A stretch of 64,000 nucleotides of DNA from Pseudanabaenaceae cyanobacterium SKYG29 (GCA_025055675.1 JANWWT010000007.1:62001-126000); one strand, 5' to 3'; positions 1 to 10,297 are shown, counted from the first letter of the stretch. The notes: generated by a model from the sequence alone, not told the origin. Translations and numbers: made by a program.

Positions 1-2215
1 GTGGCAAGGGACGAAATGATTTTAATACTAACTCCTGTTCTGCTAGAATTTGGTCGACTTCTAAGCAAAAATTTTGGTTTTTAAGGATCAACACTGGTTT
101 AGCCTGTTGTTTACCTAGCGCATAGAACCCTGCCTGTAGGGAGGTATTAGCTCCAACAACGTAGGGATTTGTACGATTGTATGTGATTAAGTCTGCTAGG
201 GACAAAATTGGCAGTAACTGACCATTGAAAGTTAGTAGACGTTTGTGATTCTGGATTTGTATTTGCTCAGGTAAAGGCAAAAGAATCTGGTGAATACTGT
301 CAATTAAGAAGCCATAGGGAATACCCTGGGATTGGCAAACTAATAGATTAAGAGTTGTTAAATTGACGGGAATTTCTAAGGTAAAAGTAGTACCAATATC
401 TACTTCTGAGTGGAGGGAAATCGAAGACTCGATCGTTTTTAGTTTACTCCTTACAACATCCAAACCTACCCCCCTACCTGATAGTTCACTCAACTGAGAG
501 GCAGTAGAAAAACCAGGTACAAATAACAGTTCTGCCAGTTCTTCTGGTGATAAGCGGTCGGTTTCACTGATTAGCCCTTTCTCTATCCCCTTCTGTCTGA
601 TCCTTTGCCAGTTAATCCCCTGTCCATCATCCTTTACCTGTATGGTGATACGATTACCAAAATGTTCTGTATGAATGACTATTTTGCCTGTTTCGGGTTT
701 ACCCTTCTGGCGGCGAACTTCAGGTGTTTCAATGCCATGATCGAAAGCATTGCGAATAAGATGGAGGAGTGGTTCGTATAACTGTTCGACAATACCCTTA
801 TCAACTAGAGTGGGGTTGCCCGTTATCTGTAACTCTACTCGTTTCTTGTAGGAATGGGCTAACTGTTGTACCATTGGTGGGAAACGCTCTAGCAGAGTCA
901 CTAAAGGTACAGTACGTGCCTGCACCAGATGTTCTTGGGCATCAGCTAAAATACGTTTTTGTTTCTTGAGAGTCAGTTGCCCTATCTGTAAAAGGGAATT
1001 GACATCCTCTAGTTTCTCTTCCAGAGCTGACATACTCTCTAAAGTTGCCTGCAGCAGGATATGGAGTTCGCCATACTGATCCATTTCCAAACTATCAAAC
1101 TGCCCTGCCCGAAAGGCTATATTCACTGTGCCCGCCAGATAACGATCGGACCAATCTTTTACTCGTCTCAGTTTTTCGCGACAGTCATAGAGTACTAACA
1201 AAGAATTCTTTGTTGTTGCTCCAATCTGTTCATTGTTTAAGGACTGCTGGTTGAAATTAATCAGTAGCTCCCCTAAATCATAGTTGAGATTTTCTAGTTG
1301 CTCAATCGGTACCCTCACTGTCAAAACAGTCTTAACTTCTGCTGCTTCCTCTGCCACTTTCTCCACAGTAGGTTGTGGTTTTACAGATGTGGTCTGGGCT
1401 ACTGCTATAGAAGTTGGTTCTGATTTCTGCGGTTCTTCGCCAGTAACCACTTGTTGGGCTGGTGCAGGTGTACCGCGATTGCCTGCTACTATTTCCTGAC
1501 AGATTTGCCGATAGTTTTCCAAAGCTACCTGTGCCATCATCTTAAGCGTCTCTGGCTCTGGCTGGGTACTCAACATATCTAGTACCTGTTGGGCACAGTT
1601 TTGCCACGTTGGCAAGTTGTAGGATTGGGCAATCCCTAAAAAGAATTCCGCCTGTTGTTGCAAGGTAGAACGGATTTCCTGCTCATCACCTCTGTTAATT
1701 ACTACCTCCAGTTGGTTCAATTCTTCAGGAATACTGTCTTGGAAAATTGCCGCAACAACATCATAGCCCAAATCCGCAGAACTTAGAACAGGTGCTTCTT
1801 GTCCAAAGAAATCCCCTAGTTTGTTTTGTAGACGAGCAAATACGGTGGCAGTGCGATCGAGTATCTCTTCTTCATCATATGGCAAGCCATTTATCTCTGC
1901 TGTTAAAGGTAATTTCAGACACTCAAAACCCTCAATCAACAAACCGCTTAACTCACTGTCAAATTCGATATTGGGGTCGTATAAGGACTTGAAGACATCT
2001 TCCAGGTGATGAGCGATCGTTTTAATTGTTGTCTTACCCACACTCGCTGCTGAACCCTTGAGGGTATGGGCATTCCGCATTAAGTTGTGCACTAGTTCTA
2101 CTGAGTGACCTGCCAGCAGTTGATAGAGGTCTTGCTCTATCTTTTGCATCAGCTCTGGCGCTTCAATCAGAAAGTATTGATATATCTGTTGTTGAATTTC
2201 CGCATCAGTGGTCAT
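1..2215 (-). CDS. CheA-type chemotaxis histidine kinase (PixL/PilL-like), 3' end outside window
   Basis: The gene starts at ATG 2213-2215 and stays open to the left edge, so at least 738 codons are visible and the C-terminus is missing. An N-terminal HPt domain carries NAHTLKGSAAS, with the phospho-accepting histidine near residue 52. A linker with Pro/Gln-rich stretches follows, then a dimerisation-like helical region, then the HATPase core with LIRNAFDHGIE (N box) and GRGVGLDVV (G box). The visible end is a CheW-like regulatory domain. PixL/PilL proteins usually carry a further receiver domain, which would lie beyond the edge. The start overlaps the end of the upstream coiled-coil gene by 11 bp, so translation is probably coupled. 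It should phosphorylate the PixH-like regulator at 9932-10297 in response to the six-GAF receptor. The family is certain; assignment to PixL rather than another Pil/Tax CheA is inferred from gene order. Confidence 0.93.
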   Translation of the reverse strand, partial: MTTDAEIQQQIYQYFLIEAPELMQKIEQDLYQLLAGHSVELVHNLMRNAHTLKGSAASVGKTTIKTIAHHLEDVFKSLYDPNIEFDSELSGLLIEGFECLKLPLTAEINGLPYDEEEILDRTATVFARLQNKLGDFFGQEAPVLSSADLGYDVVAAIFQDSIPEELNQLEVVINRGDEQEIRSTLQQQAEFFLGIAQSYNLPTWQNCAQQVLDMLSTQPEPETLKMMAQVALENYRQICQEIVAGNRGTPAPAQQVVTGEEPQKSEPTSIAVAQTTSVKPQPTVEKVAEEAAEVKTVLTVRVPIEQLENLNYDLGELLINFNQQSLNNEQIGATTKNSLLVLYDCREKLRRVKDWSDRYLAGTVNIAFRAGQFDSLEMDQYGELHILLQATLESMSALEEKLEDVNSLLQIGQLTLKKQKRILADAQEHLVQARTVPLVTLLERFPPMVQQLAHSYKKRVELQITGNPTLVDKGIVEQLYEPLLHLIRNAFDHGIETPEVRRQKGKPETGKIVIHTEHFGNRITIQVKDDGQGINWQRIRQKGIEKGLISETDRLSPEELAELLFVPGFSTASQLSELSGRGVGLDVVRSKLKTIESSISLHSEVDIGTTFTLEIPVNLTTLNLLVCQSQGIPYGFLIDSIHQILLPLPEQIQIQNHKRLLTFNGQLLPILSLADLITYNRTNPYVVGANTSLQAGFYALGKQQAKPVLILKNQNFCLEVDQILAEQELVLKSFRPLP

Positions 2216-4169
2216 AGTTCATCCCCCGCAAGTTCGCTAGTTTTTGCGCAGTCGATTGCAGTAGCTGGCGCTCTTGCAGTAAAGCCTGACGATCGAGTTC
2301 TAGCTGTTCCCGATCGGCGTTTAACCGCAGTTCCTGTTGTTTGAGGTCATGGGCTTTTTCCTGCAGGAGTCGCTTTTCTGCTTGTAGATGCTCCCACTCC
2401 TGCCGTTTTGCTTTCAGTTCTACTTCTAATTCATCTCTCGCTCTTTGTATCTCTTGATCTAGCAGCCTTCTTGTCTCTGCCTTCTCTGTCTCCAATTTCT
2501 GACGCTGCCACCGCAACTGTAGCTCAAACTCCTGTAATCGCACCTGCATTTCTTCCTCTAGCTGAACTAGACGTTGACTGATCTCCTGTTGTACTCTTTC
2601 GCGCAATCTTTGATTCTCTTCCTGTTGTTTTTGATATTCTTGGAAGAGTAGCTCCCGCTGTTGCAATTGTCTGAATGATTTTTCCGCTTCAATTTCTGCC
2701 TGTAACTTCTGGAGGGCTTCCTGTCGTTCTTGCTCTAGTTCTTGCTGTTGCTGCTGACGCTGTTGTTCTACCTCGGCTAACATCTGTTGCCGTAATGTTT
2801 CTATATCTGACTGCAATTGCTGTTTTGCTTCGATCGTTTCTCTCTCCAATCTTTTTTGTTGTTCTAGGCGCTGTCGTTCCAACTCCTGTTGCAGAAGAAG
2901 ACACTCTTCCTGCCGCTGTTGTTCTAATTGGACTTCTAATTCCCGTCTACCCTGTTGATATTCTTCCTGTAAGAGATTTTGCAGGTTGCGTTCCACTTCT
3001 TGTCGTTGGTATTCTAGTTCCAAGGCGAGTTGCTGTTGTAAACGCTGTTTTTCCTCTGCCCAACTTTCTCGCTCTTGCTGTAGTGCCTGTCTTGTCTGGG
3101 TAATTTCTTGTTCCAGTTCCGCTCTAGCTTGATTTTGTTGCGCTGCCAATTGGTCTTCTAGACGGCGTTTTTCTACCTCCCACGCTTCTCGCTCCTGTTG
3201 CAAGGCCTGTCTAACCTGACTGATTTCCTGTTCCAGCTGTATCCTTGTCTGCTGTTGCTCGGCTAAAATTTGTTGGCGCAGCTGCTCTAGTTCCTGGAGT
3301 GTCTTTTGTCTTTCTGCCTCTATCTCTTCCCGTGCCCGCCGTTGTTCCAGGAGGACTTGCTGCTGCATCTGCTGCACCTGGGCAATTTGTTCCTCTTGTT
3401 CTAACTCGAAGGCTTGCCGTCTCTGAATCAACTCTTGTTCTATTCTTTCCCTGGCTTGACGTTGCTCCAATTCAAACCTTGTCTGTAACTCCTGCATAGC
3501 ATTTAGCTGTTTCTCCCATTCCCGCGCTATTTTTTGCTGCTCTACTTCTTTCTCCGCTTCCCATTTTTCTTGGGCAGTTTTGAGAGCAATCAGCTGGGCT
3601 TCGATTTCTTGGTCAGCTAGTTGTCTTCTCTGGGCTAATTCCGCTTCTAACTGCTCGATCGCTTGCTGTCTTTGCTGTTCCCAGGCTGTCTGCATCGCCT
3701 GCAAATGGGACTGTCTCTCTTCCAGGTTTTTTGTCAAATGGATTAACTGTTCGCGTTCCTGTTCTAGTTCCTTGCTAGAGGCTTCTAACCCCTGAATTGC
3801 CTGCCGACAAAAGCCTTCAACTAAATTAGTCAGATCAGCTTCATCAGGGGCTGTCTCTGCTGTAATCGCTTGCTTGATTTTTTCACAGCCAACAAGGGCA
3901 ATTTGCAGTCGCTGTGGGCGAGGAATCCCCTCATAACCCTGGATCAAAAGACAAAACCGCAAGAGTAACCGCACTAGTTTCTTAATTGTGGCCAGATTAG
4001 AACTTTGTAACTTCCGCTCTGCCCATACAGATAGTAGACGATCAATTTGACTGTGATACTCTTTGTGTTCCTCCAGGATGGGATAGACTCTGGCAGGATT
4101 ACCATTACTAGTGTAGGTCTCCTCTAGGAGTCGGACAATGAACTGTTCTTCCCTCGTTGGCGCTTTCAT
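2205..4169 (-). CDS. Large Gln/Glu/Arg-rich coiled-coil protein of the chemosensory operon
   Basis: 654 residues. The first ~125 residues look globular and helical, with mixed hydrophobic composition. The rest is an almost unbroken heptad coiled coil built from Q, E, R and L, with repeated units such as LEQEREQ, QQRQQ and AELEQEIxQxRQALQQERE. No membrane segment, signal peptide or catalytic motif is visible. It starts 1 nt after the receptor gene ends and overlaps the cheA start by 11 bp, so it lies between receptor and kinase in one transcription unit. That position suggests a structural or polar-localisation partner of the chemosensory array, but this is inference; the standard pixGHIJL set has no such protein. 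Low-complexity DNA produces many open frames on the opposite strand here; I treat those as artefacts. Confidence 0.85.
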   Translation of the reverse strand: MKAPTREEQFIVRLLEETYTSNGNPARVYPILEEHKEYHSQIDRLLSVWAERKLQSSNLATIKKLVRLLLRFCLLIQGYEGIPRPQRLQIALVGCEKIKQAITAETAPDEADLTNLVEGFCRQAIQGLEASSKELEQEREQLIHLTKNLEERQSHLQAMQTAWEQQRQQAIEQLEAELAQRRQLADQEIEAQLIALKTAQEKWEAEKEVEQQKIAREWEKQLNAMQELQTRFELEQRQARERIEQELIQRRQAFELEQEEQIAQVQQMQQQVLLEQRRAREEIEAERQKTLQELEQLRQQILAEQQQTRIQLEQEISQVRQALQQEREAWEVEKRRLEDQLAAQQNQARAELEQEITQTRQALQQERESWAEEKQRLQQQLALELEYQRQEVERNLQNLLQEEYQQGRRELEVQLEQQRQEECLLLQQELERQRLEQQKRLERETIEAKQQLQSDIETLRQQMLAEVEQQRQQQQQELEQERQEALQKLQAEIEAEKSFRQLQQRELLFQEYQKQQEENQRLRERVQQEISQRLVQLEEEMQVRLQEFELQLRWQRQKLETEKAETRRLLDQEIQRARDELEVELKAKRQEWEHLQAEKRLLQEKAHDLKQQELRLNADREQLELDRQALLQERQLLQSTAQKLANLRGMNYDH

Positions 4170-4170
4170 C

Positions 4171-7100
4171 TTAGTCCACCTTGAATTTGCTAACAGTAAT
4201 TTCCAGTGCCTGGGCGGTCTGCAGCAGTTCCTGGAAGGCTTGGGCTATCTCAGCAGCGCGTACGGAAGTACGATGGGCGATCGTGGCAACATCATTCATT
4301 TGCTGCGTGACAATTTGCGATTGTTGTTCTTCCACCTGGGTCGCCTGGGTAATGCCAGTCACTAACTCGCTGATTTTCTGCGTCAGTTGGGCAATGCTCT
4401 GCAAACTTTGGCGCGTTTCGTTGACCAGGTTGGAGCCTTTCACTACCTGACTGATCCCCATCTCCATTGCTTCAATCACACCGTTAGTCTCCGTTTGAAT
4501 TTCTTGCACCAACCGTTCAATTTCTGTGGTGGCATTGGCGGATTGATAGGCTAAGGATCGGACTTCGTCGGCTACAACAGCAAAACCTCTGCCAAATTCC
4601 CCTGCCCTGGTGGCTTCAATGGCGGCATTCAGAGCTAACAAGTTGGTCTGGGTGGCAAAGTTCTCAATCAAGTTCACCACCTTGGAGATTTTCTGAGAAG
4701 ATTCCCCTAGGCGTTTGATCTTCTTCGCTGTCTCTGACACTGTCTCTCGTACCTCTAGGATACTGGCAACTGTCAACTCTGCTAAAGAGTCCCCTTGCTG
4801 GACAACTCGATTCGCTTCTTCTACTGATTGTTGCACGGTCTGGGCACTGGTGGTGATTGCCTCCACAGAGTGCAACATTTGCTGGAGGTACTGCAACGCC
4901 TGTTCTAGTTTGTTCACCTGCTCTTGCGCTTGTTGGGATAGCTCACTCACCGCCGCACTGTTACTACTAGAAGCCTGGGTTACCCTTGTGGCTGCTCCCT
5001 GCACTTGCCGTACTAACTCCCGCAGAGTTTGAATCGTCGTGTTGTAACCATCGGCAATTGTCCCCACTTCATCCTCCGACAACGGTGCTCGCACAGTCAA
5101 ATCCCCTTTGAAAGAGGGCTCGATCGCTCGCAAAATGCGCAGGGCTGACTGTTGTAAGTTTTCTCGCGCTTGTTTTTCCCGCTCAGCAGCAATGGCAAGT
5201 TGTTCGGCTTGGGCTTGAATTTGTGCTAAATACTCTGCCTGTTGCAAAGCGACAATTAGCTGTTGGGCTGTCTGTTGCATGAAGGTCACTTCTGATTCCT
5301 TCCATTGGCGCGGCCCTGAGTTCTGATATGCTCCCACTAGACCCCACAGCTTGCCTTTTTGGTAGATGGGCACAATGATATAGGCGCGGGCTTGGTATTT
5401 CTCCAGGGAGTTAATGTAACACTGGGGAAAGTTTTGCTGATAAATATCTTCTACTACTGTGCAGGTCACACCTTCAGCGTATTTACCGCCCTTTGTCTCC
5501 TGTAAATAGGTGTCCCGATCGATGATGTCTGCCCCTGCCCATTTCCTGAGAATACACCGATCGTTTTGGGTCCTATCCCCCCTTAACACTTCGTCTGTTG
5601 TCTGTTCAATTAGGAGAGACACCCAGCCCGCCCCCACTGACTCAGCAATCACTTGCCCGCTGAAATCTGGATTGAATTGGTAGACAACGGTGCGATCAGC
5701 TTTGAGGGCTTGGCGAATTTCCTGGGTGACCACTCTGAAAATAGTATCAATCTCTAACTCCTGGGTCTGCCGAATCTTGTCGGAAATGCGATTAAGGGTC
5801 CGCTCTAGGTTAGCAATTTGTGTCAGTTCCTCCGATCGGGCTTGAATTTCCTTGAGATACTCTGCCTGCTGCAACGCTAACCCCAACTGTTGAGCGATTC
5901 GCTTGACAAAGAAACATTCGTCATCTGTCCACTTCCTCGCTCCTGTGTTTTGATAAATCCCCACCAGTCCCCATAATTTGCCGCTTTGATAGACAGGCGC
6001 AATCACATAGGCTTTAGCCTGGTATTTCTCCAAAGAAGCCACATAACAGGCAGGGAAGTTCTGAGCGTAAATGTCATCGATCGCTGTGAAAATCTCTCCC
6101 TGAGCATACTTGCCCCCCCTGGTCTCTTGCAGATAGGTATCTCTTTCGATGATGTCACCGCTTGACCATTTGCGCAGGATACACCGATCGTTTTGGGTCC
6201 TATCCCCCTGCAAGACGGGGTCATTTTGTTGCTCAATCAAAAGAGACACCCAACCAGCGCCGACGGATTCTGCTACTACTTGACCGCTGAAATCAGGATT
6301 GAACTGATAGACCACCGCCCGATCAGTACCCACTGCCAAGCGCATTTCTTCCGTGGTGACACGAAAGATAGTGTCTAGGTCTTGTGCCAGACGGACTTTT
6401 TCCGTGATCTTGTTCAGTACCCTTTCTAGTTCTGCCTTGCGGGTGAGGGCTTGGGAACGAGCTTCAATCTGATCCAGATATTCCGCCTGTTGCAAAGCAA
6501 TACTTAGTTGTACCCCCGCCTGAATCAATACATCTAACTCATAGTTCTCCCAATGGCGCGGACCACTGTTTTGATAGACCCCGAGAATCCCCCATAACTT
6601 CTGCCCTTCAAAAATAGGAGTGAGCATGTAAGCCCTTGTCCCCCACTGCTTCAGTAAATTGAGATGGCATTCATCCTTGGTTTGGCTATAAATATCATCT
6701 ACCCGCAGGCTTTCCCCCAAGCGATAACGACCGCCCTGGGTCTGTTGCAGATATTCGTCTTTCAGGTCGGAACCCACCAGCTTGATCCATTCTTCCCCCA
6801 CATCTTCATAAATAAACCGACCACTCCAATCTGCAAAGAACTGATATACTACCGCCCGATCGGCTTTTAATACCCTCCGTAATTCCTTGGTCGTGTAGGC
6901 AAATATATTCTCCAAAGACGATCGTTCCTGCATCTGCACAACATTTCTTTGCCCCAATTGATAGATGAACTTGGTGGCTTCTTCTTCCTGCTTCTCAAAC
7001 CGATCGAGGTAGTCCTGCTGCTGGCGATAACTCAGGCTTTGGCTGACCACCTGCCCCAAATGCTCCATCAACTTAATCTCCAGGTTTTGCCAGTGTCTGA

Positions 7101-8637
7101 CCTTGCGACTGTAGAACAGCAACAGACCCCATAATCGATCGCCCACAAATAAAGGCACAGAGACGTAGGAACGCACTTCTGCCCCTGCTAATAACTTCTT
7201 GTGCTTAGCATCTAGGTCCGACTTGTCCACATCGTTAATGACAAAAATCTCTCGGCTGACATAGCGTCCCCCCTTCATCTCCTGGAAACACTCATCCTTT
7301 GTCGAATTACCAACTAAGGGCAACATACCAGGGGCACAGGCTTCTACAATATAATCCCCACTCCAATCAGGGTTGAATTGATAGACCGCTGCCCGATCGA
7401 GATGAAACCGATAGAGGGCTTCCTGGGTCGCTACCTGTAATAGTTCCGTCACATTTTGCGTGTTGTTCAAACGACTGCCCAGTTGGTCTAGCTTTTGGTA
7501 AGCGCTGAAGGCATGGTAAGCCAGATACTTTTCCAGAATTTGACTGACTGTCTGTAAAAACTGCACTTCCGCCGGTTGCCACTGCCGCGCCCGATCGTTT
7601 TGATAAACCTCCAACAAGCCCCACAAGCGCCAATTTTCTTCTACTCTGATCGGCACACTTATCAATGCCTTTGCCTGAAACTGCTCTAACACAGGTACAA
7701 GACAACTTGCTACCTTGCCGTTGTGGATGTCATCCACTACTAAACTTTCCCCCTTGGCAAACCTCCCCCCCTTGAGGGAATGGAAATGTTCATCGGCAAT
7801 GCTGACACCTACTAGGGGCGGCACCCCAGGCGCAACCGCCTCCACAATATAGTCTCCTGTCCAGTCAGCAGCAAATTGATAAATTGCCACCCGATCGACC
7901 TGCAATGCCTGACGCACATCGATCGTGACAACATGTAGAAGCTGCTCCAAACTCTGGGAAGGTTGCAGTCGCTGTATCTTGGCTTGAATCTGCTGGGCGT
8001 AGTCACTCAAAGCCTGCCATTGGGCCATTTCTCCCTTGACCCGCTGTACCAGCAACTGGGCTTCCACTTCTTGAGCAACCCGCTCCCAACCCGTCAACTC
8101 CGCCTTTGTCCAGTCCTTTGTCCCGCTACACTGATGACCCACCAACACTCCCCAAAGCTTACCCTCCACTAATAGGGGGCTTGCCACCATTGCCCGCACC
8201 TGATACTGCTCCCACAATTGCTTCTGATAGGGCGTAAATTCTCCCCGACTCACGTCTGCTATTGTCACGGCCTCCCCATTGCCAACAAACACGATCGGTA
8301 ACTTCTGGGCCAAAGCAGGTGTGAATCCTGGCGTGAGTGCTTCTGCCACCACCACTTCTCCTGCCAATTGGTAGACCAGGACACGGTCTAGCTTAAGGGC
8401 TTCCTGTAAGCCTCGAACAGCCTGTGTGAGCAAATCCTGCTGCCGGTCACAACCTCGAAGAGCCGCAATCAAGTCCTGCCACACTGTAGACGGTTCCTCA
8501 TGGAAGTTAAGATTGTTGGCGATTTCCTTTAAGCGCAATAGCTTTTCCTGTAAAACCTTGCTATCGACTTGCCGTGCACGACTACTGTCGTTAACTAAAG
8601 CAGTGAGTTCATTGAGGAGTTGTTGTTGGGAGTTCAT
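4171..8637 (-). CDS. Soluble methyl-accepting chemotaxis protein with six GAF domains (PixJ-like)
   Basis: 1488 residues with no transmembrane segment. GAF repeats lie at roughly 60-190, 230-365, 395-525, 575-705, 750-915 and 960-1120. A HAMP-like segment follows at ~1165-1215, then a chemoreceptor signalling domain with the hairpin tip around 1322-1362 ([17 protein letters not shown]). Cysteines sit at or near bilin-attachment positions: C312 in GAF2, a DECF motif (C450) in GAF3, C657-H658 in GAF4, C864-Y865 in GAF5 and C1073-Y1074 in GAF6. C-H followed by a conserved helix is the signature of phytochrome and cyanobacteriochrome GAFs, so light sensing is plausible but unproven, since many related cyanobacterial GAFs do not bind bilin. 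GAF5 and GAF6 are close duplicates. It follows the CheW-like gene after a 236-bp AT-rich gap. PixJ is the usual name at this position in phototaxis operons, though classical PixJ has membrane segments. Confidence 0.92.
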   Translation of the reverse strand: MNSQQQLLNELTALVNDSSRARQVDSKVLQEKLLRLKEIANNLNFHEEPSTVWQDLIAALRGCDRQQDLLTQAVRGLQEALKLDRVLVYQLAGEVVVAEALTPGFTPALAQKLPIVFVGNGEAVTIADVSRGEFTPYQKQLWEQYQVRAMVASPLLVEGKLWGVLVGHQCSGTKDWTKAELTGWERVAQEVEAQLLVQRVKGEMAQWQALSDYAQQIQAKIQRLQPSQSLEQLLHVVTIDVRQALQVDRVAIYQFAADWTGDYIVEAVAPGVPPLVGVSIADEHFHSLKGGRFAKGESLVVDDIHNGKVASCLVPVLEQFQAKALISVPIRVEENWRLWGLLEVYQNDRARQWQPAEVQFLQTVSQILEKYLAYHAFSAYQKLDQLGSRLNNTQNVTELLQVATQEALYRFHLDRAAVYQFNPDWSGDYIVEACAPGMLPLVGNSTKDECFQEMKGGRYVSREIFVINDVDKSDLDAKHKKLLAGAEVRSYVSVPLFVGDRLWGLLLFYSRKVRHWQNLEIKLMEHLGQVVSQSLSYRQQQDYLDRFEKQEEEATKFIYQLGQRNVVQMQERSSLENIFAYTTKELRRVLKADRAVVYQFFADWSGRFIYEDVGEEWIKLVGSDLKDEYLQQTQGGRYRLGESLRVDDIYSQTKDECHLNLLKQWGTRAYMLTPIFEGQKLWGILGVYQNSGPRHWENYELDVLIQAGVQLSIALQQAEYLDQIEARSQALTRKAELERVLNKITEKVRLAQDLDTIFRVTTEEMRLAVGTDRAVVYQFNPDFSGQVVAESVGAGWVSLLIEQQNDPVLQGDRTQNDRCILRKWSSGDIIERDTYLQETRGGKYAQGEIFTAIDDIYAQNFPACYVASLEKYQAKAYVIAPVYQSGKLWGLVGIYQNTGARKWTDDECFFVKRIAQQLGLALQQAEYLKEIQARSEELTQIANLERTLNRISDKIRQTQELEIDTIFRVVTQEIRQALKADRTVVYQFNPDFSGQVIAESVGAGWVSLLIEQTTDEVLRGDRTQNDRCILRKWAGADIIDRDTYLQETKGGKYAEGVTCTVVEDIYQQNFPQCYINSLEKYQARAYIIVPIYQKGKLWGLVGAYQNSGPRQWKESEVTFMQQTAQQLIVALQQAEYLAQIQAQAEQLAIAAEREKQARENLQQSALRILRAIEPSFKGDLTVRAPLSEDEVGTIADGYNTTIQTLRELVRQVQGAATRVTQASSSNSAAVSELSQQAQEQVNKLEQALQYLQQMLHSVEAITTSAQTVQQSVEEANRVVQQGDSLAELTVASILEVRETVSETAKKIKRLGESSQKISKVVNLIENFATQTNLLALNAAIEATRAGEFGRGFAVVADEVRSLAYQSANATTEIERLVQEIQTETNGVIEAMEMGISQVVKGSNLVNETRQSLQSIAQLTQKISELVTGITQATQVEEQQSQIVTQQMNDVATIAHRTSVRAAEIAQAFQELLQTAQALEITVSKFKVD

Positions 8638-8873
8638 AGCCTTTCCTAAAACCTAAAACAGCAGACAGGGATGGGCAAAACCATACTTAGTTGTAATGTA
8701 TTCTAACTTAGAACTAAAAATAGAGTATTGAGTTAGTAATATTTTTCATACTTGTTCATTATTTACATAGCAAAATCCTACTACAGAATCTAAATCTATA
8801 GAAGAAAATCTATGTAAAGAAAGAAAAACAAACCCTAGGTTATTTATCGACTTTTGTTAAGTTTCTGTAACAC

Positions 8874-9392
8874 TTATACACCCAAAAAGGTTTCGACTAT
8901 ACCTTGGGGTTCTAGGACTAATAGGGGTTTGTCCTGGAGGTAGTAACCTTGAATAAATCTACTGGGAATCGGGTCAACTATTTGCGCCGTCAGGGGCAAT
9001 AAATCGGTATTGTTCAAGGTAGCAATACCTTCAACTTGTTCTACGACCATCCCCAAATATTGTCCCTCTAGGGGCATGAGCAAACACAGACAGTTTTCCC
9101 GAAAATTGCTCCCTATACCTGTCAACAGTTCCTGTAAATCTACTAACCAAGCCAGATTCCCCCGCCAGTTGTAAATACCTAGTACATATTTCTCTAGCCC
9201 AGGCATGAGGGTAACTTGGGCAAGATTGATGCTAAAGATTTCCTGCAGATTTGCTAGGGGAAACAAAAATTCATACCCCCCCAAGGGGAACTGTAAGAAA
9301 CGGGTTTGCTCGGTGAAGACAGGAATGGCACGATCGTTGAATAAATCTGCCGTGATTTCCCTGGTAAACACATCTAAAGTTGCTAACTCCAT
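8874..9392 (-). CDS. pixI: CheW-like coupling protein (PixI/PilI type)
   Basis: 172 residues forming a single CheW domain. The segment QTRFLQFPLGGYEFLFPL opens the domain, and GLEKYVLGIYNWRGN matches the CheW 'G.. N.RG' signature (here YNWRGN). About 40 extra residues precede the domain. CheW proteins bridge receptor and CheA, which fits its place upstream of the receptor and CheA genes. It begins 2 nt after the small coiled-coil gene. The pix name follows gene order (H, I, J, L); it could equally be called pilI of a twitching-motility system. Confidence 0.85.
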   Translation of the reverse strand: MELATLDVFTREITADLFNDRAIPVFTEQTRFLQFPLGGYEFLFPLANLQEIFSINLAQVTLMPGLEKYVLGIYNWRGNLAWLVDLQELLTGIGSNFRENCLCLLMPLEGQYLGMVVEQVEGIATLNNTDLLPLTAQIVDPIPSRFIQGYYLQDKPLLVLEPQGIVETFLGV

Positions 9393-9394
9393 AA

Positions 9395-9925
9395 TTAGTT
9401 CTCCCTTTCTCTCTGTAGAAGTTCTAGCATCGATCGGATGTACTCATCTTGTTCATCCAGACGTTGTAACATTTCGTTAAAGCGGGCATCGCTCCTTTCT
9501 CGCTCCTGGCGCATCTCTTCCCTGGTTGTTTGCAGCTCCTGGAGCATTTGATCAAATCTCAGGTCATGTTCCGCTAGGCGCTGAAATACTGCCTTGAACC
9601 TCCGATCGTTCTCTTCCAGCCGCCGAAATACTTCCTCGAATTTGCTGTCGAAGTTTTGCACGATCTCACGGAGGGTCTGCAGATTAAAGCCACTTAAAAA
9701 CTGGTCGATCAGGACTTTCAGCTGTCCTTCCTGGGCATCGAGGCGTTCGTGGAGGCGTTGCATCTCAGCGTTATGGCGCTCTTGCTGGTCGACCACCCTC
9801 TGCAGGATTTCTGTGAGTAGAGTTATGTTAGTGTTCATAGTGGCTTGGGTTTGGATAAGTTGGTTAATCAAGACTTCGTGGTTGTTGAGCCTTGCATGGA
9901 TGGGGTCGAGGGGGCTGCTGGTCAT
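9395..9925 (-). CDS. Small coiled-coil protein between PixH-like and PixI-like genes
   Basis: 176 residues, predicted almost entirely helical. The second half repeats an Arg/Phe/Glu/Asp unit: RRLEENDRRFKAVFQRL, AEHDLRFDQMLQEL, DARFNEMLQRLDEQDE. This resembles generic cyanobacterial coiled-coil proteins of unknown role. There is no signal peptide, membrane segment or enzymatic motif. Spacing is 6 nt from the upstream response regulator and 2 nt to the CheW-like gene, so it is clearly part of the operon. A role in array assembly or oligomerisation is inferred from position only. Confidence 0.8.
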   Translation of the reverse strand: MTSSPLDPIHARLNNHEVLINQLIQTQATMNTNITLLTEILQRVVDQQERHNAEMQRLHERLDAQEGQLKVLIDQFLSGFNLQTLREIVQNFDSKFEEVFRRLEENDRRFKAVFQRLAEHDLRFDQMLQELQTTREEMRQERERSDARFNEMLQRLDEQDEYIRSMLELLQREREN

Positions 9926-9931
9926 GGGACC

Positions 9932-10297
9932 TTAGATGTTGAGGGCTTGTTTGACCGTGGTAATTAGCAATTCTGGTTCAACAGGCTTGGTGAGATAGGA
10001 GTTTGCTCCTCCCATGCGTCCCCAGGTTTTGTCTACTTCTGTGTTCTTGGTAGAGCAAATAACAACGGGGATGTTGGCGGTAGCGGGGTCATTCTTGATG
10101 CGACGGCAAAATTCGAACCCACTCTTGCCAGGGAGTATAACATCCAGCACAATAGCATCGGGACGATCGGTAGCTATAATTGCTTCCGCTTCTTCACTGG
10201 AACCAACAGCCCGCACTGTAAAACCAGCATTAGTAAGATAGAGACTGATCTGCTCCCGCTCTGTCAGACTATCTTCCACCACTAGGATTTTGCGCAT
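9932..10297 (-). CDS. pixH: Single-domain response regulator (PixH/PilH, CheY-like)
   Basis: The start is placed at ATG 10295-10297, giving MRKILVVEDS and 121 residues, the usual length of a lone receiver domain. An upstream in-frame extension exists to 10411 but has no receiver homology. The phospho-acceptor Asp lies in AIVLDVILPGKSGFEF, and the conserved Lys in SYLTKPVEPE. The segment STKNTEVDKTWGRMGG is typical of PilH/PixH regulators of cyanobacterial motility. It is the first gene of the operon that continues to the left edge. A PatA-type PixG, which precedes pixH in other species, is absent; the neighbour on that side is the divergent leuS. Confidence 0.9.
   Translation of the reverse strand: MRKILVVEDSLTEREQISLYLTNAGFTVRAVGSSEEAEAIIATDRPDAIVLDVILPGKSGFEFCRRIKNDPATANIPVVICSTKNTEVDKTWGRMGGANSYLTKPVEPELLITTVKQALNI

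Noticed and set aside
2675-3795. Several plus-strand open frames opposite the large coiled-coil gene (2675-3103, 3245-3499, 3580-3795)
   Set aside because: They are antisense shadows of low-complexity Q/E/R codons. They have Val/Leu/Pro or Ser/Cys-rich nonsense composition and no ribosome-binding sites.
6003-8172. Open frames on both strands inside the receptor gene
   Set aside because: The GAF and signalling-domain frame explains the whole region; the others have no recognisable domains and cross domain boundaries.
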